The notes: a model not told the origin generated them from the letters alone. DNA of 64,000 bases from Pontiellaceae bacterium B12227 (GCA_029432775.1 JAROAZ010000028.1:20888-84887), one strand, 5' to 3'; shown: positions 7,478 to 16,404, counted from the stretch's first letter. Translations and numbers: made by a program.

Positions 7478-8668
7478 TTAAAGGTAGAGCGTGGCATCGC
7501 CGTCCACTGGCGGGTGCAGGGAGTCTTCGAGGATGATTCGAAGTTCACGGTCGGTGAGCTCAGTCGGATTGCCTTTCATGCTGCTGGCATTCCGGGCTTT
7601 CTCGATAATGGCCGGGAAGTCATCTTCGGTGATGCCGAATTCGGAGAGGCCCGGCACAAACATCTGCATGCAGATGCCTGCGAGACGTTCGAGGGCATCA
7701 TCAATGGTGGCTGACGGGTTGTTCAGAATAATTCTGGAGGCCTCTTTGAATTTTTCCAGTCCCGGATTGCGGGAGTCTCTTTCTATCAGGGCCTGGTAGT
7801 TTATTCTGGCGGTGGCCGGAAGGAGGCTGGCGCAGACCATGCCGTGCGGAGCTTTAAACATGCCGCCGATGGGGCCGGCAAAGCCGTGAACGGCCCCGAG
7901 CCCGGCATTGGCGAGGGCCAGTCCGCCGCACAGACTGGCAAAGGCCATGTCGGTGCGGGCATTGATGTCTTCGGGATGGAGGTAGGCCCTATACAGCGAA
8001 CGGGACACGCGCTTGAGGCCTTCGCGGCAGATGCCGTCGGTGAGGGCGTTGGCTTTATGGGAAATGAAGGCTTCGAGCAGTTGGACAAATGCGTCCAGAC
8101 CGGTGCTTGCGGTGACTTCCGGCGACATGGTGAGGGTCAGTTCCGGATCTACCAGGGCGATAGATGGAAGCATTTTCGGGTGGCGCATGCTGACCTTGAC
8201 CTGGTTTTCTTCGCATTTCAGCACGGCGTTGCGGGTGACTTCCGATCCGGTTCCGGCGGTGGTCGGAATGGCGATGCAGGGGGCGGGGTCTTCGGTGAGG
8301 GGATTGCCTTGGCCGATCACCTCGAGGTAGTTCATCACGTCATCGGTATTCGTGAGCAGGGCGGCCATGGCTTTGCCGGCATCGATGATGCTGCCGCCGC
8401 CGAAGGCAATCACGAAGTCGCACCCCAGCTCGCGGGCGCCGGCGGAAAGTTTGGAAATGCGCTCAACGGTCGGTTCGCCTTTAATGCTGAAGGCGGCGGG
8501 TTCAACCCCGCATGCTTTCAGCATGTTGAAGACCGGACCGATGCGTTCGGCGCTGGTGCCGGTCACGAGGGCTGCTTTTTTGCCCATCCCCTGAATCAGG
8601 TTCGGGAGTTCGGCCAGCTTGCCCGGGCCGAAAATGATACGTTGTGCGGTGGCAAATTCAAAAGTCAT
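7478..8668 (-). CDS. Iron-containing alcohol dehydrogenase
   Basis: This 396-residue cytoplasmic protein has the fold and motifs of group III metal-dependent alcohol dehydrogenases. It shows FGPGKLAELP near the start, the NAD(P)-binding GGGSIIDAGKAMA around residues 90-102, PTTAGTGSEVT, and the metal-site region GLDAFVQLLEAF plus AVHGFAGPIGGMFKAPHG with two histidines. Family members reduce aldehydes such as lactaldehyde or oxidise simple alcohols; the substrate is unknown. It is the first gene of a pair with the Na+ symporter. ATG and upstream GGAGA support the start. Confidence 0.9.
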   Translation of the reverse strand: MTFEFATAQRIIFGPGKLAELPNLIQGMGKKAALVTGTSAERIGPVFNMLKACGVEPAAFSIKGEPTVERISKLSAGARELGCDFVIAFGGGSIIDAGKAMAALLTNTDDVMNYLEVIGQGNPLTEDPAPCIAIPTTAGTGSEVTRNAVLKCEENQVKVSMRHPKMLPSIALVDPELTLTMSPEVTASTGLDAFVQLLEAFISHKANALTDGICREGLKRVSRSLYRAYLHPEDINARTDMAFASLCGGLALANAGLGAVHGFAGPIGGMFKAPHGMVCASLLPATARINYQALIERDSRNPGLEKFKEASRIILNNPSATIDDALERLAGICMQMFVPGLSEFGITEDDFPAIIEKARNASSMKGNPTELTDRELRIILEDSLHPPVDGDATLYL

Positions 8669-8792
8669 TAAAAAATCTCCAAAGGTTGGGGAAATAGATT
8701 AATCAGGGCGGATGCCTTGTCCAGAATCATTTTGACAATAGAGGCGGATGCGCTAAATTCCGACCTCTTTTGATTTTTAGCCGGAGGGCGTT

Positions 8793-9074
8793 ATGCCGAC
8801 CTATGATTATAAATGTAAAGATTGCGGCCATCACTTTGAGGCTTTTCACAGTATGTCTGCCGATCCGTTGACGGATTGTCCGGAATGCGAGGGGCAGGTG
8901 GAGCGGCAGATCGGAATGGGAGCGGGGGTTTTGTTCAAAGGCTCCGGTTTCTACGAGACCGATTACCGAAGTTCGGGGTATAAAAAGGACAAAGCGTCGG
9001 ATAAACCCGCGAAATCGGCCCCGAAAAAGGATGAAAAGTCCGCTTCCAAAAAGGATGCGAAAAAGGCACAGTAG
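8793..9074 (+). CDS. FmdB-family zinc-ribbon protein
   Basis: This 93-residue protein opens with MPTYDYKCKDCGHHFE and has cysteines at 8, 11, 29 and 32, the zinc ribbon of the FmdB family (putative regulatory protein). The conserved GSGFYETDYR follows. The C-terminal 30 residues are almost only Lys, Ala, Ser, Asp and Pro, a disordered basic tail common in this family. GGAGG precedes the ATG. The role is unsettled in the literature; nucleic-acid or ribosome-related roles have been suggested. It is divergent from the alcohol dehydrogenase gene. Confidence 0.88.
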   Translation: MPTYDYKCKDCGHHFEAFHSMSADPLTDCPECEGQVERQIGMGAGVLFKGSGFYETDYRSSGYKKDKASDKPAKSAPKKDEKSASKKDAKKAQ

Positions 9075-9137
9075 GCGGTCAATTGCGAATTTTGGTTGGG
9101 ATGTCTTGTATAACTGTAAAACAAGGAAAATTGGACT

Positions 9138-10877
9138 ATGAAGGATAAGAAGGAATTCTATACGCTGCTGACGGAACTGGATGGACAGCCGTTCTCGGAA
9201 TATCAGCAGCTGGTCGGGGACTTCGATTTCACTCGCTATGTCATTAAATGTGCGGGCATTGATTTTGAATCTGAAGGCGCTGTTGCCCCGGTTTTCAGCA
9301 TCCGCGTTCCTCAAACGATTGCTGAAATTCCTGAGTATCTTTTTGATACACCGGTTCGGCGTACCGCCATGGAGGACCTGCTGTTACGCCGCATGGCCGG
9401 CCGCATCGGCAACATTGCCAATTATGACGGGAGCGGTATTGCCCGCCGTCACGTCAGTGTTTCGGCTCCGAACCAGAAAATCCTTCCGCGTAACGCGCTG
9501 CAGCTGACTAAAGAATATATCGAAGTCCGCTTTACCATCACGTTGCCGACTCAGACCATTATTATCGATGGCGAACCGCTGGTTTCTATTGACGGAGCTA
9601 TGGCTCAGCAGATTTTCTACGAAGATCTCCCGGAAGTGGTCAGCAACAGTCTGCTCTATTGTAATATTGATATCGCCGAGGCCGACGAGCATGTAAACAA
9701 TATGGAAGATGCCGACCGTCTCCGCCAGCACCTGGGTGCCAGTGGTCAGGTGGCTTTTGTTGCTGACGGGGCCCTGGTTACCCGCGAGACCGGCAGCGAT
9801 TTCCCGGACTACGAGCGTGTGACTCCGGTCGAAATGGATGCAGAACTCGTTGAAGAGGTTGAAGTGCCGCATACCGGAGCGGTTCGCGGTGTAGGCATTC
9901 CGAACGGCCTGACGCTGATTCTCGGCGAGTCCAACAGCGGACGCGTTGATTTGATGGATTCCATCTCGCAGGGCATCTATAACCACGTTCCCGGCGATGG
10001 CCGTGAGCATGTGGTTACGGTGGCCGATGCAGTTGCTGTGCGCTCGGAAGTGGGACGTTCCATTCAGCAGGTTGATATCTCGGCTTTTGCCACTTCACTT
10101 CCGGATGGAGGAAATCCTTCGTCCTACACGACTAAAGGAGCTGGTTCCTTCACTTCGCAGGCGGCTTCCACAGTTGAGGCGCTCGAGGCCGGAGCCCGTG
10201 TTCTGTTGTTCGATGAGCACAGTTCTTCGTCCACTTTCCTTTCGTCCGATACCCGCGTCAGCTCATTGCTCGGAGCCAGCAGTCGCAACACGCTGGCAGC
10301 CCGTGCCCGTCAGATGGTTGATGAGCTGGGTATTTCCATGATTGTGGCCGGCAGCAGCCTGATTGCTGAATTTATTCCGATTGCCGACAAAATTCTGAAG
10401 GTTGAAAATTTCTGCATCAGCGATATTACGGAAGAAGCCAAGGGGCTTGAAATTACACCGTCCACTCCAGTGAACGACAGTGTGAATCTTTCCACCATGC
10501 TCAGCCGCTCGCGCTGGATTATGCCGAGTTCCATTGATCCGAGCATTGGCCGTGAAGATCTCGTGATTGAGACTGATGATGCTGACTTCCTGCAGTTTGG
10601 TCGTTCGCTGGTTGATCTGGATGCCGTTCGTCAGATTGCAGATTCCGATCAGGCCCGTGCAATCGGTTTTGTGCTCTACTATGCGAAGCTTCGCTACATG
10701 GATGAAGGCTATCCGATGCGCGAAATCCTCGACCTCGTCGACCGCGATCTCTCCAATGAAGGTCTCAATGCCCTCGTTCGCGACATCCGCGGCGATCTGG
10801 CCCGTCCGCGTCGTTACGAAGTGGCTGCGGCGATCAACCGCCTGCCGGCCTTCCGTGTATCGCACGTAACGGAATAG
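9138..10877 (+). CDS. ABC-class predicted ATPase with degenerate Walker A
   Basis: This 579-residue protein matches the 'predicted ATPase of the ABC class' family (PF09818) over its whole length. Recognised segments are GIPNGLTLILG, YNHVPGDGRE, the signature-like TSQAAS and the Walker B region VLLFDE. The usual P-loop GGGxHGKST is replaced by GESNSGRV at about 263-270: the lysine is Arg and the Ser/Thr is Val. Walker B is also altered, reading LLFDEHSSSSTF where LLIDEDTSATNF is usual. The protein is therefore probably a poor ATPase or a pseudoenzyme, although its length and other motifs are intact. The cellular role of the family is unknown. Confidence 0.82.
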   Translation: MKDKKEFYTLLTELDGQPFSEYQQLVGDFDFTRYVIKCAGIDFESEGAVAPVFSIRVPQTIAEIPEYLFDTPVRRTAMEDLLLRRMAGRIGNIANYDGSGIARRHVSVSAPNQKILPRNALQLTKEYIEVRFTITLPTQTIIIDGEPLVSIDGAMAQQIFYEDLPEVVSNSLLYCNIDIAEADEHVNNMEDADRLRQHLGASGQVAFVADGALVTRETGSDFPDYERVTPVEMDAELVEEVEVPHTGAVRGVGIPNGLTLILGESNSGRVDLMDSISQGIYNHVPGDGREHVVTVADAVAVRSEVGRSIQQVDISAFATSLPDGGNPSSYTTKGAGSFTSQAASTVEALEAGARVLLFDEHSSSSTFLSSDTRVSSLLGASSRNTLAARARQMVDELGISMIVAGSSLIAEFIPIADKILKVENFCISDITEEAKGLEITPSTPVNDSVNLSTMLSRSRWIMPSSIDPSIGREDLVIETDDADFLQFGRSLVDLDAVRQIADSDQARAIGFVLYYAKLRYMDEGYPMREILDLVDRDLSNEGLNALVRDIRGDLARPRRYEVAAAINRLPAFRVSHVTE

Positions 10878-10953
10878 TTCGGTCAAAGGTTGAAAGTCTG
10901 AAGGTCGGATGTCGCTTGCGGTGTTCGGCCTTTTCTTTTGTGGAGCTGATTGG

Positions 10954-11409
10954 ATGAAATTAGTGGTGCAGCGCGTTAAGAGCGCTTCGGTGACTGTGGA
11001 CGGAGAGACCATCTCCGAAATCGGGCAGGGGTTGCTGGTGCTTTGTGGCGTGGGACACGACGACACCGTGCACGATGCCCGTTTCCTCGCAAAGAAAACG
11101 TCCAACCTGCGGATCTTTGAAGATGCGGAAGGGAAGATGAATCTTTCCGTGCAGGAGGTTGGCGGCGAAATTTTATCGGTCAGCCAGTTCACGCTCTATG
11201 GCGACTGTAATAAGGGGAATCGGCCGAGTTTTATTGGTGCGGCCCGCCCGGAGCAGGGCGAGGCGCTTTTTAATGCCTATGTCCAGGCCTTGGAAAAACT
11301 CGGATTTGTTCCAAACACTGGAAGATTCGGGGCCGATATGAAGGTGGGCCTGCTCAACGACGGGCCCGTTACGCTGATGATGGAATCGACCGGACGGATT
11401 AAAGATTAA
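10954..11409 (+). CDS. dtd: D-aminoacyl-tRNA deacylase
   Basis: Dtd hydrolyses D-amino acids mischarged on tRNA. The start MKLVVQRVKSASVTVDG at 10954 fits the family exactly and has GGAG upstream; an ATG 45 nt earlier would add an unrelated extension. The protein has 151 residues with the two hallmark active-site motifs SQFTLYGD and NDGPVT. It stands 77 nt after the ABC-class ATPase gene and 69 nt before argH, so the three may be one transcript. Confidence 0.95.
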   Translation: MKLVVQRVKSASVTVDGETISEIGQGLLVLCGVGHDDTVHDARFLAKKTSNLRIFEDAEGKMNLSVQEVGGEILSVSQFTLYGDCNKGNRPSFIGAARPEQGEALFNAYVQALEKLGFVPNTGRFGADMKVGLLNDGPVTLMMESTGRIKD

Positions 11410-11477
11410 GAGCATTCGTTCTTCTGCAAGTGAAGCCATTCGTGTTTATTGGCGCTTACTATTTTTGAGGTGAAACT

Positions 11478-12854
11478 ATGGCAAAACAGAAAACTACCGT
11501 TGGAACCATTAATAATGAAACGCTGGCTTATACCGCCGGCCGAGATGTAGAGCTGGATCATGCGTTGATCACGGTCGACTGCATCGGAACGGCCGCACAC
11601 GTGACCATGCTCTCGAAAATGCCGGTTAAGCCGCAGTTGATTACCGAAGCGGAGCGCAGGCAGGTGATTGAGGGGCTCGTGGAGATTATCGGCCTGGCGC
11701 AGAGGAACAAATTTAAGATCAAACTGGCCGATCAGGATGTGCATCTGGCTGTTGAGCGCACGCTGACGAAAAAGCTGGGCGATCTCGGTAAAAAGATTCA
11801 TACCTGCCGCAGTCGGAACGATCAGGTGGCCACGGACCTGCGCCTGTATGCCAAAGAGGAACTGCTCCAGACCCTGGAGGAGGCGGCTGCTTTGGCCGCT
11901 GCGCTTACAAGTTTTGGAAAAAAGCACGAGAAAGTTCCAATGGTTGGAAGAACGCATATGCAGCCAGGCATGCCGTCGAGTGTCGGTCTCTGGGCCACCG
12001 CGCATGCCGAAAGTCTGCTGGACGACTGCGTGTCGCTGGTCAACGCTTATGAACTGAACGATCAGTGTCCGCTTGGTTCGGCGGCATCCTATGGTGTTCC
12101 GCTGCCGATTGATCGCCAGCTGACTTCTGATCTGCTGGGCTTCAGCCGTCCCACCCACAACGTGCTCTATGCCAATAACGGCCGCGGTAAGATGGAAAAT
12201 ATTGTGCTTTCGGCCATGAGTCAGGTCATGCTGACGCTGTCGCGTCTTTCTCAGGATCTGATGATTTTCACGATGCCGGAATTTGACTACTTCCAGCTTC
12301 CGGCGGAATTTTGCACTGGCAGCTCAATTATGCCACAGAAGCAGAATCCGGATGTTTGTGAGCTGATGCGTGCCAAGGCTTCCCGTGTGAAGGCGGCCGA
12401 GCTGGGCGTGTATGATCTGATTAAAGGCTCGCCGACGGGATATAACCGCGACCTGCAGGATGCCAAAGAGCTCTTTATGGAAGGCATTGCCACCACGCGG
12501 GCCAGCCTGCGGATCATGGCACCCATGATTAAAGGCACGAAAGTGAACAAAAAGAAGCTGATCGATGGTTTTACGCCGGACGTCTTTGCAACCGACCGTG
12601 CGCTGGAGCTGGTGGGCGAGGGTATGCCGTTCCGCGATGCCTATCACTATATAAAGGAAAATCTCCACGAGTTGGAAAATATCGACCCAACTGAAGCGAT
12701 TCTGCTCAAAACCCACATGGGCGCACCGCTCGGGCTTGACTGGGATTATTTCAAGGACCGCATCGCCGCTGTCAAAGAAACCGTCCGGGAAGAGCGCAAG
12801 AGCTTTAACCGCGCAGTGACCAGGCTGCTTGGAACGAAGTATCCGGTGGAGTGA
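11478..12854 (+). CDS. argH: Argininosuccinate lyase
   Basis: ArgH splits argininosuccinate into arginine and fumarate, the last step of arginine synthesis. The 458 residues match the family length. The mobile catalytic loop GSSIMPQKQNPD is clear (the usual second lysine is Gln), and HTCRSRNDQVATDLRLY and VGRTHMQP are the other active-site signatures. The N-terminus lacks the common LWGGRF opening and begins MAKQKTTVG. GAGGTGA precedes the ATG. An exact copy of the dispersed palindrome TTCCAATGGTTGGAA lies inside the gene at 11935-11949, encoding part of VPMVGR. Confidence 0.95.
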   Translation: MAKQKTTVGTINNETLAYTAGRDVELDHALITVDCIGTAAHVTMLSKMPVKPQLITEAERRQVIEGLVEIIGLAQRNKFKIKLADQDVHLAVERTLTKKLGDLGKKIHTCRSRNDQVATDLRLYAKEELLQTLEEAAALAAALTSFGKKHEKVPMVGRTHMQPGMPSSVGLWATAHAESLLDDCVSLVNAYELNDQCPLGSAASYGVPLPIDRQLTSDLLGFSRPTHNVLYANNGRGKMENIVLSAMSQVMLTLSRLSQDLMIFTMPEFDYFQLPAEFCTGSSIMPQKQNPDVCELMRAKASRVKAAELGVYDLIKGSPTGYNRDLQDAKELFMEGIATTRASLRIMAPMIKGTKVNKKKLIDGFTPDVFATDRALELVGEGMPFRDAYHYIKENLHELENIDPTEAILLKTHMGAPLGLDWDYFKDRIAAVKETVREERKSFNRAVTRLLGTKYPVE

Positions 12855-12865
12855 TACATGACGAT

Positions 12866-12949
12866 TGAGGCGTGATTGCTCTTGTGGAGTTCCAGAGGTT
12901 GGAAATGTTTCCTCCGCCTCACGCCTCACGCCTCACGCCTCACGCCTCA
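12866..12949. repeat. Five tandem CGCCTCA heptamers with an inverted copy
   Basis: CGCCTCA is repeated five times without change at 12915-12949. The reverse complement TGAGGCGTGA stands at 12866-12875, so the array can fold back into a hairpin. A one-mismatch copy of the dispersed palindrome (12890-12904) sits in the loop. The block fills the gap between argH and the next small gene. Such an array is prone to slippage. Confidence 0.8.
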
Positions 12950-12957
12950 TTATAATC

Positions 12958-13152
12958 ATGCAAATTATTCTTAATTTAACGTTTTGGCTGGGCATCATGG
13001 CGTTGGTGGATGGCTCGCTGGGACTGCTGTTTCTGGAGAAGTGGCAGAAAATGGTGAAGCAGTGGAATGTTCAGAAGGTGGCACTGATTGAGATCGCGAT
13101 TGCCTGGTGTTTGCTCGCGGCCCATTATTTATTGGTGTATTTCGTACTTTAA
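12958..13152 (+). CDS. Small two-helix membrane protein
   Basis: This 64-residue protein starts at the ATG at 12958 and has two hydrophobic segments, about residues 3-23 and 44-63, joined by a short basic loop (EKWQKMVKQW). No signal peptide or known domain is visible. The ribosome site is not evident because the CGCCTCA array lies directly upstream. The conserved-looking order of Trp, Lys and Glu residues suggests a real inner-membrane protein, possibly with both ends outside. Function unknown. Confidence 0.55.
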   Translation: MQIILNLTFWLGIMALVDGSLGLLFLEKWQKMVKQWNVQKVALIEIAIAWCLLAAHYLLVYFVL

Positions 13153-13248
13153 CCATACAGGCGGGGCTTTAAAAATGCGCTTTTTCCGGTATTCGGAAGA
13201 TTGGCGCCCGGCGGGTGGAAATGAGGTTAATATCTTCCATTTGCCTGC

Positions 13249-13277
13249 TTGACTTATAACCCCCTGCTTTCTATGGT
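13249..13277 (+). promoter_or_regulatory. Probable promoter for tRNA-Gln (and prs)
   Basis: TTGACT at 13249-13254 and TATGGT at 13272-13277 are 17 nt apart. The transcript would start about 60 nt before tRNA-Gln and could run on into prs, as no terminator is seen between them. Confidence 0.5.
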
Positions 13278-13346
13278 CTTCCGCTCTTTTGAATTCGAGA
13301 TAGGAAAAGTGGTGGCCTTGCCAACTTCTTTTTCAGGATATTTTGT

Positions 13347-13420
13347 TGCCCGATAGTGTAATGGAAGCACATGTGACTTTGACTCATAGGGTCCAGGTTC
13401 GAACCCTGGTCGGGCAACCA
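13347..13420 (+). tRNA. tRNA-Gln (TTG)
   Basis: This 74-nt tRNA with encoded CCA has acceptor arms TGCCCGA and TCGGGCA. The anticodon loop CTTTGAC reads TTG, the glutamine anticodon. The T-arm AGGTTCGAACCCT is canonical. It ends 19 nt before the prs start codon. Confidence 0.94.
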
Positions 13421-13439
13421 TATAAATAAAGATGACTAA

Positions 13440-14372
13440 ATGAAGATTATTTCAGGAACAGGACACCGGGCATTGGCCGAGCGCATCGCAAAATCTGCGG
13501 GCGTTGAGCTGTGTGATGTCGACATCACACGGTTTCCGGATGGTGAAATCTTCGTCAAGATCGTGGAAAACGTTCGAGGCGATGATCTTTACATTGTCCA
13601 GTCTGTATCCATTGAACCGAATAACTACTTAATGGAACTCCTGATCATGATCGATGCCGCCAAGCGTGCATCGGCCGATCGCATTACTGCGGTACTGCCT
13701 TATTACGGGTACGCCCGGCAGGATCGTAAAGATCAGCCGCGAGTTCCGATTACCGCCAAACTGGTGGCTAAAATGCTGACGGCTGCGGGCGCTGACCGCA
13801 TTCTTTGTGTGGATCTTCACGCACAGCAGATTCAAGGCTTTTTCGATATCCCGGTGGATCATCTCTATGGTTCGCCCGTCATCGTTAAATATCTGCGCGA
13901 CCAGAATCTCGATGATCTCGTGGTAGTATCGCCGGATGCCGGCGGCCTGAAAATGGCGGATGCCTATTCCAAGCTGCTCGGAGCAGGAATTGCTCTGGTG
14001 GGCAAGCAGCGTAAGAGTGCGGAAGATGTTGAGGCCAATCATCTGGTCGGCGACGTTGAAGGCCGCAACACCCTTTTGGTTGATGATATGTCATCAACCG
14101 CCGGCACCTTGACCGCTGCGGCCAAGCTGCTTGAAAAAGCCGGAGCGAAATCAATTCGCGCTGCGGTCAGTCACTCGCTGCTCACGCAGAAGGGGATTGA
14201 CCGTTTGGTAGACTCACCCATCACCGAACTTGTCACAACCGACACGGTGCCGCAGCGTGAGTGGCCAGACTTTAATGTAACTGTGTTGTCTGTGGCAGAC
14301 ACCTTGGCGGAAGCCATCTGTCGAATCCACAACGACCAATCCGTCAGCTCGCTGTTCCGGGTTGATAATTAG
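13440..14372 (+). CDS. prs: Ribose-phosphate pyrophosphokinase
   Basis: Prs makes PRPP from ribose 5-phosphate and ATP for purine, pyrimidine, His, Trp and NAD synthesis. The 310 residues carry the family motifs: RFPDGEI, YYGYARQDRK, the metal/ATP site VDLHAQQIQGFF and the PRPP loop LLVDDMSSTAGT. No strong ribosome site precedes the ATG, which lies 19 nt after tRNA-Gln, so translation may depend on tRNA processing. Next comes rplY, 10 nt downstream, a pairing found in many bacteria. Confidence 0.97.
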   Translation: MKIISGTGHRALAERIAKSAGVELCDVDITRFPDGEIFVKIVENVRGDDLYIVQSVSIEPNNYLMELLIMIDAAKRASADRITAVLPYYGYARQDRKDQPRVPITAKLVAKMLTAAGADRILCVDLHAQQIQGFFDIPVDHLYGSPVIVKYLRDQNLDDLVVVSPDAGGLKMADAYSKLLGAGIALVGKQRKSAEDVEANHLVGDVEGRNTLLVDDMSSTAGTLTAAAKLLEKAGAKSIRAAVSHSLLTQKGIDRLVDSPITELVTTDTVPQREWPDFNVTVLSVADTLAEAICRIHNDQSVSSLFRVDN

Positions 14373-14382
14373 GAGAGAATCA

Positions 14383-15015
14383 ATGGAAGATACAAAACTG
14401 ATTGCAAAGAAAAGAGACCTCGAAGGTTCTTCAAATGCACGCCGTATGCGCAATGCAGGCGCTCTGCCGGGCGTACTGTACGGTGCCGATAAGGAACCGC
14501 TGTCTATCGAAGTGGGCGCTCATGAATTCGGGCTGATCCTTCATCACCATGCCAGCGAAAGCCTGATCATCGAGATTGAACTTGAAGGCGAAGGCGATAT
14601 GTCTGTACTTGTTAAAGAAGTTCAGCACCACCCGGTGACCAGCGACCTGATCCACGTTGACTTCCAGCGCGTTGTTGCCGGACAGGCGATGTCTATGGAT
14701 ATCCAACTCGAGCTCGTTGGTGAAGCTGAAGGTGTGAAAGCCGGAGGAACGCTCGACCAGGTCATGCACTCCATCGGTGTTGAGTGTCTTCCTAAGGATG
14801 TGGTTGAAGCCATCGAAATCGACGTTTCCGATCTGGGAATCGGCGGTAACCTGCACGTTTCCGACCTCGGCATTGATTCCAAATTCAAACTGCTGGTTGA
14901 TGAATCCTCAATCGTTTGTACGATTGCCGGACCGAAAGCTGAAACGGAAGATGATGAAGAAGGCGCATCTGCTGCCGGCGAGCCGGAAGTGATCACCGAA
15001 AAACCTGCTGAGTAA
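14383..15015 (+). CDS. rplY: 50S ribosomal protein L25 (Ctc type)
   Basis: This 210-residue protein is the long (Ctc/TL5) form of bL25, which binds 5S rRNA. The N-terminal domain shows KRDLEGSSNARRMRNAGALPGVLYG. The C-terminal TL5 domain is present (ECLPKDVVEAIEIDVSDLGIGGNLHVSDL in pieces), and an acidic Glu/Ala-rich tail ends the chain. The start at 14383 is chosen over one 21 nt earlier because AGGAGAG precedes it and the family begins there. It lies between prs and pth in one operon. Confidence 0.95.
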   Translation: MEDTKLIAKKRDLEGSSNARRMRNAGALPGVLYGADKEPLSIEVGAHEFGLILHHHASESLIIEIELEGEGDMSVLVKEVQHHPVTSDLIHVDFQRVVAGQAMSMDIQLELVGEAEGVKAGGTLDQVMHSIGVECLPKDVVEAIEIDVSDLGIGGNLHVSDLGIDSKFKLLVDESSIVCTIAGPKAETEDDEEGASAAGEPEVITEKPAE

Positions 15016-15044
15016 TCAGTGGTTTCTTTTCCGGGAGGATTGTT

Positions 15045-15620
15045 TTGAAACTGGTCGTAGGGCTGGGGAATCCCGGAAAAGAGTACGAACGCACCCGCCA
15101 CAATATTGGATTTCTCGTTGTGGACGAACTGGCCCGGCGCCGGAGCGTGGTACTCAAAAAAATGTTTTGGTTTCCGGCGCTGCAGGCGAAGTGCAGCTTC
15201 GGGGAACACGAAGTGCGGTTGGTAAAACCAACCACCTTCATGAACCGCAGTGGGAAGGCGGTCTGGGGTGCCATGAAAAAATGGCGCGTTCCGGCTGATT
15301 CCACTGTTGTGATTTACGACGATGTCGACGTTACATTCGGCGGCATCCGGGTTCGGGCCAAAGGTTCGGGCGGAAGCCATAACGGTATGAAGTCCATACT
15401 GGAGTGGTTGCAGACGAAGGGATTTCCCCGCGTGCGGGTTGGAATCGGGCCCAAGCCGGCCGATGCAGACATGATCGAGTTTGTATTGGGCGACTTTGCC
15501 GAGCAAGAGCATTTGAAGTTGGAAAAGGTTGTCGAACATGCCGCCGATGCGGTAGAAAGCATCTTTTCCGTTGGAACTGAGCGGACCATGAACGAGTTCA
15601 ATCAGTTGCAGATAGGTTAA
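15045..15620 (+). CDS. pth: Peptidyl-tRNA hydrolase
   Basis: Pth releases tRNA from peptidyl-tRNA dropped by ribosomes. The 191 residues contain GLGNPGKEYERTRHNIGF with the catalytic histidine and the conserved asparagines (PTTFMNRSG), plus YDDVDVTFG and GSGGSHNGMKS. The start is TTG with a strong GGGAGG seven nucleotides upstream. It follows rplY by 29 nt, a classic gene pair. Confidence 0.96.
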   Translation: MKLVVGLGNPGKEYERTRHNIGFLVVDELARRRSVVLKKMFWFPALQAKCSFGEHEVRLVKPTTFMNRSGKAVWGAMKKWRVPADSTVVIYDDVDVTFGGIRVRAKGSGGSHNGMKSILEWLQTKGFPRVRVGIGPKPADADMIEFVLGDFAEQEHLKLEKVVEHAADAVESIFSVGTERTMNEFNQLQIG

Positions 15621-15636
15621 GTATAGGAGAATACCA

Positions 15637-15945
15637 TTGAATACGTATGAAGGACTTTTCATTTTTCCGGAGGTTCTGGACGAAGAAGGACTCGACCAGG
15701 CAATCGGCCGTGTGAAAGAAGAACTCGAAAAACTGGGTGGCTCCATTGAAAGCACAGCCCGTATGGGAAAGAAGACCTTTGCTCGTCCGCTTAAAAAGCA
15801 GAGAGCCGGTCTTTATGTGGTCATCATGTTCAAACTCGAAGGCATCAAACTTGACGCCTTTAAAGCCCGTTTGAAACTGACCACGAATGTGTTCCGTCAC
15901 CAGTTTGTTGAAGCCAGCGAAGTGGAAGCCGTTCAGGAGGCTTAA
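15637..15945 (+). CDS. rpsF: 30S ribosomal protein S6
   Basis: bS6 of 102 residues, with the family opening NTYEGLFIFP and the S18-binding segment RPLKKQRAGLYVV. The start codon is TTG at 15637 with TAGGAG upstream. It is the first gene of the rpsF-ssb-rpsR-rplI-dnaB block; in many bacteria S6:S18 binds the rpsF leader, but no such leader structure is evident here because pth ends only 16 nt before. Confidence 0.94.
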   Translation: MNTYEGLFIFPEVLDEEGLDQAIGRVKEELEKLGGSIESTARMGKKTFARPLKKQRAGLYVVIMFKLEGIKLDAFKARLKLTTNVFRHQFVEASEVEAVQEA

Positions 15946-15948
15946 GCG

Positions 15949-16386
15949 ATGGCCAGCTACAACCGGGTCCTCTTAATGGGAAATCTGACGCGTAATCCGG
16001 AAATCCGGTATACGCCGTCAGGCACAGCAGTTGCCGATCTGGGACTGGCCATTAATGAGAATTTTAAAAACAAGGCAGGTGAAATGGTTGAACAAACCTG
16101 CTTTGTGGATGTGGTCGTCTGGGGACGTCAGGCCGAAACTTCGGCTGAATTTCTCCAGAAGGGATCACCGGTATTTGTAGAAGGCCGACTTCAGTTGGAC
16201 CAGTGGGAAAACCAGCAGGGCGAAAAACGGAGTAAGCTGCGCGTACGTGCGGACCGTGTTCAGTTCCTGGGGTCACCCGGTAAAGGTACGGAATTTTCGG
16301 CGGCACCCGCCGCATCCGCCCCGCAGGACGCTGCTCCGCAGCAATCTGCACCGCTTGCGGATGATGACGATGATGTGCCGTTTTAG
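15949..16386 (+). CDS. ssb: Single-stranded DNA-binding protein
   Basis: This 145-residue protein has an N-terminal OB fold (about 1-108: SYNRVLLMGNLTRNPEIRYTPSGTAVADLGLA...) that forms tetramers on single-stranded DNA. A Pro/Ala/Gln-rich linker follows and then the acidic tip DDDDVPF that recruits repair and replication proteins. It begins three nucleotides after rpsF, so it is translationally linked to it, with AGGAGG inside the end of rpsF. Confidence 0.97.
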   Translation: MASYNRVLLMGNLTRNPEIRYTPSGTAVADLGLAINENFKNKAGEMVEQTCFVDVVVWGRQAETSAEFLQKGSPVFVEGRLQLDQWENQQGEKRSKLRVRADRVQFLGSPGKGTEFSAAPAASAPQDAAPQQSAPLADDDDDVPF

Positions 16387-16404
16387 AGAAAGAAGGATAT
16401 AATA

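Noticed and set aside
6578..8671. Long plus-strand ORFs (378 and 275 aa) opposite the symporter and dehydrogenase genes
   Set aside because: They are mirror frames of strongly supported genes with His/Gly/Asp-rich, low-complexity translations and no family match.
12915..12949. CRISPR or regulatory iteron array
   Set aside because: Heptamers without spacers are a simple tandem repeat; no replication gene is adjacent.
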